A stretch of 48,731 bases of DNA from an uncultured Caulobacterales bacterium. GTDB lineage: Bacteria; Pseudomonadota; Alphaproteobacteria; Caulobacterales; Caulobacteraceae. Both the position numbers and the translations under genes were made by a program. Under the pieces are notes generated by a model. That model had not been told where the DNA came from. It saw only the letters and a list, made by a program, of their open reading frames with translations, and ran no database searches. Below are positions 16,125-23,651 of the stretch, one piece after another (position 1 is the first letter of the stretch; the number at the start of each line of letters is the position of its first letter). The stretch lies in the NCBI GenBank assembly GCA_903874895.1, contig CAIQUG010000169.1:1-48731 (forward strand), in the 5' to 3' direction.

Positions 16125-16162
16125 GGGGTGACACGTCTGGACTGTCCGTCGAAGGTCACCCC
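16125..16162. promoter_or_regulatory. Inverted repeat upstream of tag
   Basis: Perfect 8-bp arms GGGGTGAC (16125-16132) and GTCACCCC (16155-16162) are separated by 22 bases and end 12 bp before the tag start. It could be an operator or an RNA hairpin near the ribosome site. In a GC-rich genome chance is not excluded. Confidence 0.3.
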
Positions 16163-16174
16163 CTGAAGGTCCCC

Positions 16175-16771
16175 ATGGAACCCCCCGTTCGCTGCAGCTG
16201 GCCCGGTCACGATCCCCTCTACTGCGACTATCACGATGCCGAGTGGGGCGTGCCTGAGTGGGACGACCGGGCCCTGTGGGAGAAGCTGATCCTCGACGGC
16301 TTCCAGGCGGGGTTGTCCTGGATCACGATCCTCAGGAAGCGCGACGCCTTTCGACAGGCCTTCGACGGGTTCGATCCCGAGAGGGTGGCCCGGTATGGCG
16401 AGGCGGATGTCGCGCGGCTGCTGGGGGACGCCGGCATCGTGCGGAGCCGCGCCAAGATCGAGGCCGCCATCGGCAGCGCGCAGGCCTATCTGGACATGCG
16501 GGAGCGCGGCGAGGCCTTCGCCCCGTTCCTGTGGGACTTCGTCGATGGGCGACCCGTCCAGAACGGCTGGGCCTCGGTCCGCGAGGCTCCAACCCAGACC
16601 GCCACATCGGAAGCCATGTCCAAGGCCCTGAAAAGTCGCGGATTCCGGTTCTGCGGTCCGGTGATCGTCTATGCGTTCATGCAGGCCACCGGCCTCGTCA
16701 ACGACCATGTGACCTCCTGCTTCCGCTGGTCGGAGGTTTCGGCGCTGACCGAACGAAGGGTGGGGTCGTGA
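16175..16771 (+). CDS. tag: DNA-3-methyladenine glycosylase I
   Basis: Tag removes 3-methyladenine from alkylated DNA to start base-excision repair. The 198-residue protein aligns by eye with E. coli Tag along its length: RCSWPGHDPLYCDYHDAEWGVPEWDD, FQAGLSWITILRKRDAFR, and NDHVTSCFRW. The zinc site is intact: Cys7, His20, His176 and Cys180. It is the first gene of a three-gene unit whose coding regions overlap (tag-rnhB-ClC), with the start of rnhB lying over its stop codon. Confidence 0.95.
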   Translation: MEPPVRCSWPGHDPLYCDYHDAEWGVPEWDDRALWEKLILDGFQAGLSWITILRKRDAFRQAFDGFDPERVARYGEADVARLLGDAGIVRSRAKIEAAIGSAQAYLDMRERGEAFAPFLWDFVDGRPVQNGWASVREAPTQTATSEAMSKALKSRGFRFCGPVIVYAFMQATGLVNDHVTSCFRWSEVSALTERRVGS

Positions 16772-17412
16772 CCCGCGCCCTGCTGCGCAAGTTGCCAACT
16801 CCAGGATTGGATGGCCGATGGGAAGCGAGCTACCCCGGGCCGGTCTGCGGCGTGGACGAGGCGGGTCGCGGACCCTGGGCCGGACCGGTGACGGCGGCGG
16901 CCGTCATCCTGGATCCCCAGCGCATTCCGGCGGGTCTGAATGACTCCAAGAAGCTCACTGCGGCTGCGCGGGGCACACTGGAGCAGGAGATCCGCGCCAC
17001 CGCCCTGGCGTTCGGTATCGCCTCCGCCTCCGTTGCGGAGATCGCAGAGTGGAACATTCTGCAGGCGACCGGGCTGGCCATGCGCCGCGCCGTCGACCAG
17101 CTCGCCCTCCGGCCGGCCACGGCCCTGATCGATGGCAACCGCGTGTTCGACCTCGGTTGTCCTGGAGTCGCCATCGTCGGAGGCGACGGCTGCTGCGCGG
17201 CAATCGCTGCCGCCTCCATCCTGGCCAAGACCGCCCGGGACCGGCACATGGCCGTGCTGGACGAGCAGTGGCCCGGCTATGGATTTGCCGACCACAAGGG
17301 CTATGGGGTCCCGGTCCATGCCGATGCCCTCGACCGCCTCGGTCCCTGTCCGGAACACCGGATGAGCTACAGGGCGCTGCAGGCCCGGCTGGCCCGGCGG
17401 GTGGGCGGATGA
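16768..17412 (+). CDS. rnhB: Ribonuclease HII
   Basis: RNase HII cuts RNA in RNA-DNA hybrids and removes single ribonucleotides from DNA. The 214-residue product has CGVDEAGRGPWAGPV with the first two acidic metal ligands, NDSKKLT, IDGNRVF, and SILAKTARDRHM...GFADHKGYGVPVH. The start is GTG at 16768, overlapping the tag stop as GTGA, with GAAGG upstream; this agrees with the usual N-terminal distance to the GVDEAGRG motif. The stop overlaps the ClC start as ATGA. Translational coupling with both neighbours is likely. In several alphaproteobacteria rnhB lies next to the cell-cycle methylase gene ccrM; that gene is not here. Confidence 0.95.
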   Translation: MTRALLRKLPTPGLDGRWEASYPGPVCGVDEAGRGPWAGPVTAAAVILDPQRIPAGLNDSKKLTAAARGTLEQEIRATALAFGIASASVAEIAEWNILQATGLAMRRAVDQLALRPATALIDGNRVFDLGCPGVAIVGGDGCCAAIAAASILAKTARDRHMAVLDEQWPGYGFADHKGYGVPVHADALDRLGPCPEHRMSYRALQARLARRVGG

Positions 17413-19202
17413 GTGACCAGGTCCGTCGGCCCGTCACGTCGGAGGTCGTCCTCGCCTGGCCTGCGCGGCTGCGGGGTCTGGTCCGCGGCTCCAGCGTCGC
17501 CCTGGCGGTCATGGGCGCGCTGGTGGGGGCCATGGCCGGGGTCCTCGTCACCCTGATTGCCGCCACGGCCCAGTTTCTTCACGCTTTCAGCTTCGGCATT
17601 CCCATCGACGTCCGCCTGTCCGCGGTGGACCGGATCGCCCCATGGCGAGCGATTGCGGCGCCTGTGTTCGGCGGTGTCCTGCTGGGGCTGATCGAGATCT
17701 GGCGGCGACGGTCAGGCGCGCGACCCACCGCCGACCCGGTGGAGGCCAACGCCCTTCGCGGGGGGCGCATGTCCCTGCGGGACAGTCTGCTGGTGACCCT
17801 GCAGACGTTGATCTCCAACGGGTTCGGTGCCTCGGTGGGGCTGGAGGCCGGCTACACCCAGATCGGATCCGGTCTCGCCTCGCGGCTGGGCCTCTGGCTC
17901 AATCTGCGCCGCAGCGACCTGCGGATCATGGTCGGTTGCGGGGCAGCCGGCGCGATCGCAGCGGCCTTCGGAGCCCCCCTGACCGGGGCCTTCTACGCCT
18001 TCGAGCTGATCATCGGGGTCTATTCCCTGGCCAATGTCGCCGCCGTCATGGCCGGGTCCCTGGCCGGATTCCTGACCGCCCAGGCCCTGATCGGCGCCCC
18101 GTATTCCATCCACGCCCCCACGGTCGGGAATGTGCAGCCGCTGCACTATGTGGTGCTCATGATCCTCGGGATCGGGGCCTGTGCCCTCGGGATCGGGGCC
18201 ATGCGGGCCGTGGCCCTGGTCGAACGGGCCTTCGAGCACAGCCGGATTCCCGCCTGGGCCAGACCGGCCATCGGCGGCCTCGGGATCGGCCTCCTCGCCC
18301 TCGTCACGCCCCAGGTGCTGGCCGCAGGGCACGGGGCCATGAAGCTGGACATGTCCCTCGACCTGACGGCCCGGCGGCTGATGTTCCTGATCGTGCTCAA
18401 ACTCGCCGCCGCGCTGATTTCCCTGGGTGCGGGCTTCCGGGGCGGGCTGTTCTTCGCCTCCCTGTTCGTCGGGGCCCTGCTCGGCAAGCTGTACGGCCTG
18501 TTCGCGGTCCAGCTCCTGCCGAACCTCGGAATCGATCCGACGGCCTGTACCCTGACCGGCATGGGCGTGTTCGCCGTCGCGGTGGTGGGCGGCCCGCTGA
18601 CCATGTCGTTCCTCGTCCTGGAGACCACCGGGGACTACAGCCTGACCGGAGCCGTGCTCGCCGCCTGCGTCGCCACCAGCCTCGCGGTGCGGGAGACCTT
18701 CGGCTACTCGTTCTCCACCTGGCGACTGCACCTGCGAGGGGAGAGCATCCGGTCCGCCGCGGACGTGGGCTGGATGCGCAGCCTGACCGTCGGGCGGCTG
18801 ATGCGGCGGGATCCGGCGACCCTGAGCGCCGACGCCACCGTGGCCGAGTTCCGCCAGGCCTATCCCCTGGGCTCCCGGCACATGGTGATCCTCAATCAGG
18901 CTGATGGGACCTATGTCGGTCTTGTGCCGACGGCGGAGGCCCATGCGCCGGAGCTGGATGCCGATGCCACCACCCGGCTTGTGCGGACGCTCGCCCGTTG
19001 GCGGAGCGCCGTGCTGACCCCGGTCATGGACGTGAAGGCGGCCATGGCCCTGTTCGACCGTGCCGAGGCCGAGACCCTCTGCGTGGTCGAGGACGCCAAG
19101 ACCCGTCACGTGGTGGGCATGCTCACCGAGACCTATGCCAGCCGCCGGTATGCGGAGGAGCTGGACAAGGCCAACCGCAGCCTGACCGGCGAGGACGGCT
19201 AG
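17409..19202 (+). CDS. ClC-family anion channel/transporter with CBS domains
   Basis: This 597-residue membrane protein has about 10-12 hydrophobic helices (25-440) and two C-terminal CBS domains (about 455-590; VGRLMRRDPATLSADATVAEF and SAVLTPVMDVKAAMALF). The gating glutamate is present at Glu146 in the GLEAGYTQIG loop (family GREGP). The family GSGIP motif is replaced by TADP (107-110), and the position of the inner proton glutamate of E. coli ClC (E203) is Leu200 in FGAPLTGAFYAFELII. It probably conducts or exchanges chloride or another small anion, but the mechanism may differ. Third gene after tag and rnhB; its TAG stop shares a CTAG with the convergent flavoprotein. Confidence 0.88.
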   Translation: MSDQVRRPVTSEVVLAWPARLRGLVRGSSVALAVMGALVGAMAGVLVTLIAATAQFLHAFSFGIPIDVRLSAVDRIAPWRAIAAPVFGGVLLGLIEIWRRRSGARPTADPVEANALRGGRMSLRDSLLVTLQTLISNGFGASVGLEAGYTQIGSGLASRLGLWLNLRRSDLRIMVGCGAAGAIAAAFGAPLTGAFYAFELIIGVYSLANVAAVMAGSLAGFLTAQALIGAPYSIHAPTVGNVQPLHYVVLMILGIGACALGIGAMRAVALVERAFEHSRIPAWARPAIGGLGIGLLALVTPQVLAAGHGAMKLDMSLDLTARRLMFLIVLKLAAALISLGAGFRGGLFFASLFVGALLGKLYGLFAVQLLPNLGIDPTACTLTGMGVFAVAVVGGPLTMSFLVLETTGDYSLTGAVLAACVATSLAVRETFGYSFSTWRLHLRGESIRSAADVGWMRSLTVGRLMRRDPATLSADATVAEFRQAYPLGSRHMVILNQADGTYVGLVPTAEAHAPELDADATTRLVRTLARWRSAVLTPVMDVKAAMALFDRAEAETLCVVEDAKTRHVVGMLTETYASRRYAEELDKANRSLTGEDG

Positions 19203-20422
19203 GGCGATCCCTGCCCGGTCGGTGACAGCCAGGCCAGTACCCCTTCGGCCGCGGCGACCCCCGTTGCCAGGGTCGCCTGCAGCAGATAGCCGCCGGTGGG
19301 GGCCTCCCAGTCCAGCATCTCGCCTGCGCAGAAGACTCCGGGCCGGGCCGTGAGCATCAGGTGCGCGTCCACCTCCGACCACCGAACGCCGCCTGCGGAC
19401 GAGATCGCGCGATCCAGCGACTGCCGTCCCGTCACCGTCAGGGCCACGCCTTTCAGCGCGGTGGCCAGGGCCGCAGGGGTGGCGGGCAGGGTGCTGAGGT
19501 GCTCCCGCAGCAGGGGCACGGTCAGGGGCGGCAGGCTGACCGCCTTGCGCAGCCGGTTGGAGAGGGACTGGTGGGCCGGGGTCTCGAGGATGCGGGCGGC
19601 GAGGGCGTCGGCCTTCATGTCCGGGCGCAGGTCGATCCACAGACGGGGTGTGGCATCCCGGGCCAGGGCCGTTCGCAGGGCCGGTCCCAGGGCGTAAATG
19701 GCTCCACCCTCCAGCCCGTAGCGGGTGATGACGGCCTCGCCCCGGACCCGCTGGTTGCCCACGGTGAAGGCGCACCCCTTGAGGGGTTGTCCGGCAAACC
19801 GGCTGATGAAGGTTTCCGTCCAGGGGATGTCGACGCCGACATTGGCCGCGGTGAACGGCTCGATCGCAATACCGTCTTCAGCCAGCACTGCGGCGACGGA
19901 TCCGTCGGAGCCCAGCCGGGCCCAGCTGGCACCCCCGCCCGCGAGGACCACGGCGTCGGCCGCTTCAAGGGAGATCGACCCGTCCGCCGCACGGAACCGC
20001 AGGGCCCCGTTGGCATCCCAGCCGAGGAAGGTCGACCGGGTCCGGAAGGTCACGCTGCGTGCGGCCAGTTGTCCCAGCCAGGCCCGGAGGAGGGGTGACG
20101 CCTTCATGGCCACGGGAAAGATCCGATCCGACGGACCGGTGAAGGTGGGCTGGCCCAGGTCCTGCGACCACTGGACCAGGGCGTCCCGGTCGAAGCCGTC
20201 GAGGGTCGGGCGCAGCCGGTCCGCGGCGGCCCCGTATCGAAGTGTGAAGCGGTCCCAGGGTTCGGCATGGGTCAGGTTCAGCCCCCCGCGACCGGCCATC
20301 AGCAGCTTTCGCCCCATGGACGGCATCCTGTCGTGCACGGTCACGGTGCATCCGGCCCGGCTGAGCCGGTCGGCGGCCATCAGGCCCGCCGGTCCGCCAC
20401 CGACGATCGCGATATGGGTCAT
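19199..20422 (-). CDS. NAD(P)/FAD-dependent flavoprotein of the HI0933/TIGR03862 type
   Basis: This 407-residue protein has an N-terminal FAD-binding Rossmann motif (HIAIVGGGPAGLMAADRLSRAG), then MGRKLLMAGRGGLNLTH, a segment typical of HI0933-like flavoproteins, an internal GGGASWARLGSDG, and a C-terminal second FAD contact GVFCAGEMLDWEAPTGGYLLQATLATG. The biochemical role of this family is mostly undefined. Its ATG at 20422 overlaps the rsmA stop as ATGA, making it the last gene of the LPS-assembly operon. It ends tail-to-tail with the ClC gene, both using the CTAG at 19199-19202 as stop. Confidence 0.87.
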   Translation of the reverse strand: MTHIAIVGGGPAGLMAADRLSRAGCTVTVHDRMPSMGRKLLMAGRGGLNLTHAEPWDRFTLRYGAAADRLRPTLDGFDRDALVQWSQDLGQPTFTGPSDRIFPVAMKASPLLRAWLGQLAARSVTFRTRSTFLGWDANGALRFRAADGSISLEAADAVVLAGGGASWARLGSDGSVAAVLAEDGIAIEPFTAANVGVDIPWTETFISRFAGQPLKGCAFTVGNQRVRGEAVITRYGLEGGAIYALGPALRTALARDATPRLWIDLRPDMKADALAARILETPAHQSLSNRLRKAVSLPPLTVPLLREHLSTLPATPAALATALKGVALTVTGRQSLDRAISSAGGVRWSEVDAHLMLTARPGVFCAGEMLDWEAPTGGYLLQATLATGVAAAEGVLAWLSPTGQGSP

Positions 20423-21261
20423 GCCTCGACGACCTTTGCCAGTGCCAGAAAGCCGTCGACGGGGATGGTCTCGGCGCGGGCATCGGCATCGACCCCCGCC
20501 GCCTCGCAAAGGGCCGCGCCGCCCAGGGCCTTGAGGCTGGAGCGCAGCATCTTGCGGCGCTGGCCGAAGGCGTGGGCCGTGACGGTCTCCAGCGCCGCAA
20601 GCCGCGCTGCCGAGGGACGGTCATCGGTCCGCAGCACCAGTTCGGCCACGGCGGAGTCCACCTTCGGCGGCGGCGTGAAGGCCCGCGCCGGGAGGGTCAT
20701 GGCGATCCGCGTCCGGGCCACGGCCTGGGAAATCACCGACAGGCGCCCATAGGCGTCCGAGCCGACGGGGGCGGCGATGCGCAGGGCGACCTCCTTCTGG
20801 AACATCAGGTGCATGGCCTCCGGGCGCAGCGGCCCGGTCAGCCACTTGATGAGAAGGGGCGTGCCCACATTGTAGGGCAGGTTGGAAATCACCCGGGGGA
20901 CCCGACCCGGCGCATGTGCCGCGATCAGCGCAGCCTCATCCACGGTCAGGGCATCGGCCTCGATCAGGGTGAGACGCCCGGGGGCCGCCGCCGCCAGTTC
21001 CTGCAGCAGCGGCAGGAAACGGGGATCCTTCTCCACGGCGATCACGTGGGCGGCATCGCTTTCCAGCAGGGCCCGGGTCAGGCCGCCGGGGCCGGGTCCG
21101 ACCTCGATCACGACGGCGTCGGCCAGCGGTGCCGCCAGGCGGGCGATCTTTCGGGTGACGTTCAGGTCCAGCAGGAAGTGCTGGCCGAAGCTCTTGCGCG
21201 CCAGCAGCCCCTCGGCGGCCAGCACATCGCGCAGGGGCGGCAGGTCTGCGAGGCCCGTCAT
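20419..21261 (-). CDS. rsmA: 16S rRNA (adenine1518/1519-N6)-dimethyltransferase RsmA
   Basis: RsmA (KsgA) dimethylates two adjacent adenines near the 3' end of 16S rRNA during 30S maturation. The 280-residue protein has the N-terminal KSFGQHFLLD, the SAM-binding VIEVGPGPGGLTRALLES, the catalytic NLPY motif (VISNLPYNVGTPLLIKWL) and the C-terminal domain FGQRRKMLRSSLKAL. The start overlaps the pdxA stop as ATGA. The pdxA-rsmA order behind surA is widely conserved in proteobacteria. Confidence 0.96.
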   Translation of the reverse strand: MTGLADLPPLRDVLAAEGLLARKSFGQHFLLDLNVTRKIARLAAPLADAVVIEVGPGPGGLTRALLESDAAHVIAVEKDPRFLPLLQELAAAAPGRLTLIEADALTVDEAALIAAHAPGRVPRVISNLPYNVGTPLLIKWLTGPLRPEAMHLMFQKEVALRIAAPVGSDAYGRLSVISQAVARTRIAMTLPARAFTPPPKVDSAVAELVLRTDDRPSAARLAALETVTAHAFGQRRKMLRSSLKALGGAALCEAAGVDADARAETIPVDGFLALAKVVEA

Positions 21262-22265
21262 GTCGCCGGCCGTCCGCGACGGTCGGCGGTTCGGTCCGCC
21301 AGGGCGAGGGCGGCGATCAGGCTGTCGGCCCGCGCGACACCCCGACCGGCGATGTCGTAGCCGACGCCGTGGTCAGGGGAGGTGCGGATGATCGGCAGCC
21401 CCAGGGTGACGTTCACGCCGCCCCAGAAGTCCAGGGTCTTGATCGGGATCAGGGCCTGGTCGTGGTACTGGCAGATGACCGCGTCGAACTGCGTCCGCGC
21501 CTCGGCATGGAACAGGCTGTCGGCCGGGCGCGCGTCGGAGCACGCGATTCCGGACTGGCGCAGGCGCGCGGCAGCGGGATTGATCAGTTCGATCTCCTCC
21601 CGGCCGATGGACCCGCTTTCGCCGGCATGGGGATTGAGACCGGCCATGGCGAGCCGGGGCCGGTCGATGCCGAAGTCCCGCCGCAGGGCCTGCGCGGTGA
21701 CCTCGCCCACCTCCACGATCCGGTCGATGGACAGGGCCCCGGGAACGGCGGACAGGGGGGTATGGATCGTGACGAGGGCGACACGGAGATCGGTCGACGT
21801 GAGCATCATCACCGGACCCCGACGCCCGGCGACCGGCAGGTCCGCCGTCAGATCGGCCAGGTACTCCGTGTGCCCGGGAAAGCGGAAGCCGGCTTCGTAG
21901 AGAGGGGCCTTGGCGATCGGCGCGGTGACCAGCCCGCGGGCGGCCCCGGAGCGGCACAGGTCAACGGCCGTCTGGATCCAGTGCAGGACCGCCGCAGCAT
22001 GGGCCGGGTCCGACTGCCCGGGGGTGACCGGGGCACCCACCGGGCTGTGCAGGACCGGAAGGGCATCGGCAAAGACGCCGGCGGCCTCGGACAGGTCCGC
22101 GATCCGGGCGACGGGATGGCCGAGGGCCGCCAGAAGATCGGCATCACCCAGCACGGCGAAGACGGGGCCACCCTGCCTCAGGGTCGTCCAGGCGGCTGTC
22201 ACGATCTCCGGGCCGATTCCGGCCGGATCGCCGAGGCTCAGCGCCAGCGGCGGACGACCGGTCAT
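21258..22265 (-). CDS. pdxA: 4-hydroxythreonine-4-phosphate dehydrogenase
   Basis: PdxA oxidises 4-phosphohydroxy-L-threonine in the pyridoxal phosphate pathway. The 335-residue protein begins PLALSLGDPAGIGPEIV and shows the metal and substrate sites PGHTEYLADL, NPHAGESGSIGREE and QYHDQALIPIKTLDFWGGVNVTLGLPIIRTSPDHG. The ATG at 22265 overlaps the surA stop (ATGA) and fits the family start exactly. It sits between surA and rsmA in the operon. Confidence 0.96.
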   Translation of the reverse strand: MTGRPPLALSLGDPAGIGPEIVTAAWTTLRQGGPVFAVLGDADLLAALGHPVARIADLSEAAGVFADALPVLHSPVGAPVTPGQSDPAHAAAVLHWIQTAVDLCRSGAARGLVTAPIAKAPLYEAGFRFPGHTEYLADLTADLPVAGRRGPVMMLTSTDLRVALVTIHTPLSAVPGALSIDRIVEVGEVTAQALRRDFGIDRPRLAMAGLNPHAGESGSIGREEIELINPAAARLRQSGIACSDARPADSLFHAEARTQFDAVICQYHDQALIPIKTLDFWGGVNVTLGLPIIRTSPDHGVGYDIAGRGVARADSLIAALALADRTADRRGRPAT

Positions 22266-23620
22266 CGCGCCTCGATCGTGGCCGAGTTGTGCAGGTCGCG
22301 CAGGAAGCGCTTGGAGAGCATGCTGAGTTCCTCGCCGTACAGGCGGTTCTCGATTTCCGATTTGCTTGGCTCGTGGGCACCGCCCTGACGCTTGCTGCAC
22401 ACGGCCACCAGATGCAGGCCCTGGCTGGTGTGGATCACCGGCGTCAGTTGACCGGGCTTCAGGGGCATCACCGCCTTGCTGAACGCCGGCGCCAGGTCCT
22501 TGATATCGACCTCTCCGGTTTCCCCGGCCTTGAGCCCACCGACCTTGGCGGCCTGGGCCTCGAGGTCTTCGCAGCCCTTCAGCTTCGTGGACAGGGCGTC
22601 CAGCCGGGCGGTGGCGGCCTCGACCTGATCGGTGGGCGCCCCGGGGGCGAGGGGGAACAGGGCCTGCTTGAGATTGACCATGGTGGACGAGGAGCCCGCC
22701 CGCCGGTCCCGGAGGAGCAGGATATAGACCCCTTCCGGCGTCTCGATCGGCTGCGACAGCTGGCCGGGGGCCAGTCCCTCCAGAGCCGACTGCAGCGGGG
22801 GCGCAATGTCCCCGGTCACGAGCCAGCCTTCGTCGCCACCCTGCGGTGCGGAGGACGCGGAGGAGAACTGACGGGCCACCGCCGGGAAGGGCGCACCCTG
22901 CTGCAGCTGCTCCAGCAATTGCTTGGCCCCGTTCAGGGCCACGTCGGCACCACCGACCCGTTGGGCGTCAAGAAAGATCTCGCTGACCAGGAACTGGGGC
23001 TTGGCCGCGGCGGCATTGATCCGCGCCAGGCTGGCCTTGATCTGTTCGTCCCCGATCCGGATGGAACTGCCGAAGCGACCGCCCATGTACCGGCGCCACG
23101 CCACCTGGGCGCGGGTCTGGTCGCGCAGGGTGTTGATGCTCACCCCCGCCGTGGCCAGTTGCTGCGCCAGTTGCTCAAGGCGAAGGTTGTTGCCGCGGGC
23201 GAGGTCGGTCAACTCGTCGTCGATCTCCTTGTCCGTCGGCTCGATCTTCATCTTCTGCTTGGTCTGGACCCGGCGGATCTCCTGCAGTTGCAGCCGGTCG
23301 TCGATCATCCCGCGCAGGGCTTCCCGCTGAAGCTGGGGGGCATTCTGCTCCGTCGGCTGGACGCCGGAGGTCACGATCAGAAGCAGCATCCGCTGCTGCA
23401 GGTCATAGGTCGAGATGACCTCGTCGTTCACCGTGGCGGCCACATGGGCGGCGAAGGCGAGGGGATTGCGGGTCTGGGGTGCCCTGGCGGCTGGTGCCGG
23501 AACGGGCGTCGTCAGCGGTCGGGTCGGGGGCGCGGGCTGGGCCATCGCCTGAACGCTCAGCACCGCTGCAAGGATCGTCGCGAGACCTGGTGCGACGACG
23601 GCAAAACGCGGGCAATCCAT
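22262..23620 (-). CDS. surA: Periplasmic chaperone/peptidyl-prolyl isomerase SurA
   Basis: SurA escorts unfolded outer-membrane proteins, including LptD, across the periplasm. The 452-residue protein has a signal peptide (MDCPRFAVVAPGLATILAAVLSVQAMAQ), a Pro-rich linker, the SurA N-terminal chaperone domain (VNDEVISTYDLQQRM...REALRGMIDDRLQLQE), a parvulin domain (QFLVSEIFLDAQ...GDEGWLVTGDIAPPLQSALEGLAPGQLSQPIETPEGVYILLL) and a second, more degenerate C-terminal parvulin-like part. I chose ATG 23620 because AGGATGAG lies about 9 bases ahead; the ATG at 23629 would abut it. It starts 31 bp after lptD. Confidence 0.93.
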   Translation of the reverse strand: MDCPRFAVVAPGLATILAAVLSVQAMAQPAPPTRPLTTPVPAPAARAPQTRNPLAFAAHVAATVNDEVISTYDLQQRMLLLIVTSGVQPTEQNAPQLQREALRGMIDDRLQLQEIRRVQTKQKMKIEPTDKEIDDELTDLARGNNLRLEQLAQQLATAGVSINTLRDQTRAQVAWRRYMGGRFGSSIRIGDEQIKASLARINAAAAKPQFLVSEIFLDAQRVGGADVALNGAKQLLEQLQQGAPFPAVARQFSSASSAPQGGDEGWLVTGDIAPPLQSALEGLAPGQLSQPIETPEGVYILLLRDRRAGSSSTMVNLKQALFPLAPGAPTDQVEAATARLDALSTKLKGCEDLEAQAAKVGGLKAGETGEVDIKDLAPAFSKAVMPLKPGQLTPVIHTSQGLHLVAVCSKRQGGAHEPSKSEIENRLYGEELSMLSKRFLRDLHNSATIEAR

Positions 23621-23651
23621 GTGTCTCATCCTGTAGCGACCGAGGACGCCT

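Noticed and set aside
17712-19775. Minus-strand frame spanning the ClC gene and the end of the flavoprotein
   Set aside because: Both sense genes are well supported; the frame crosses their shared stop with no domain content.
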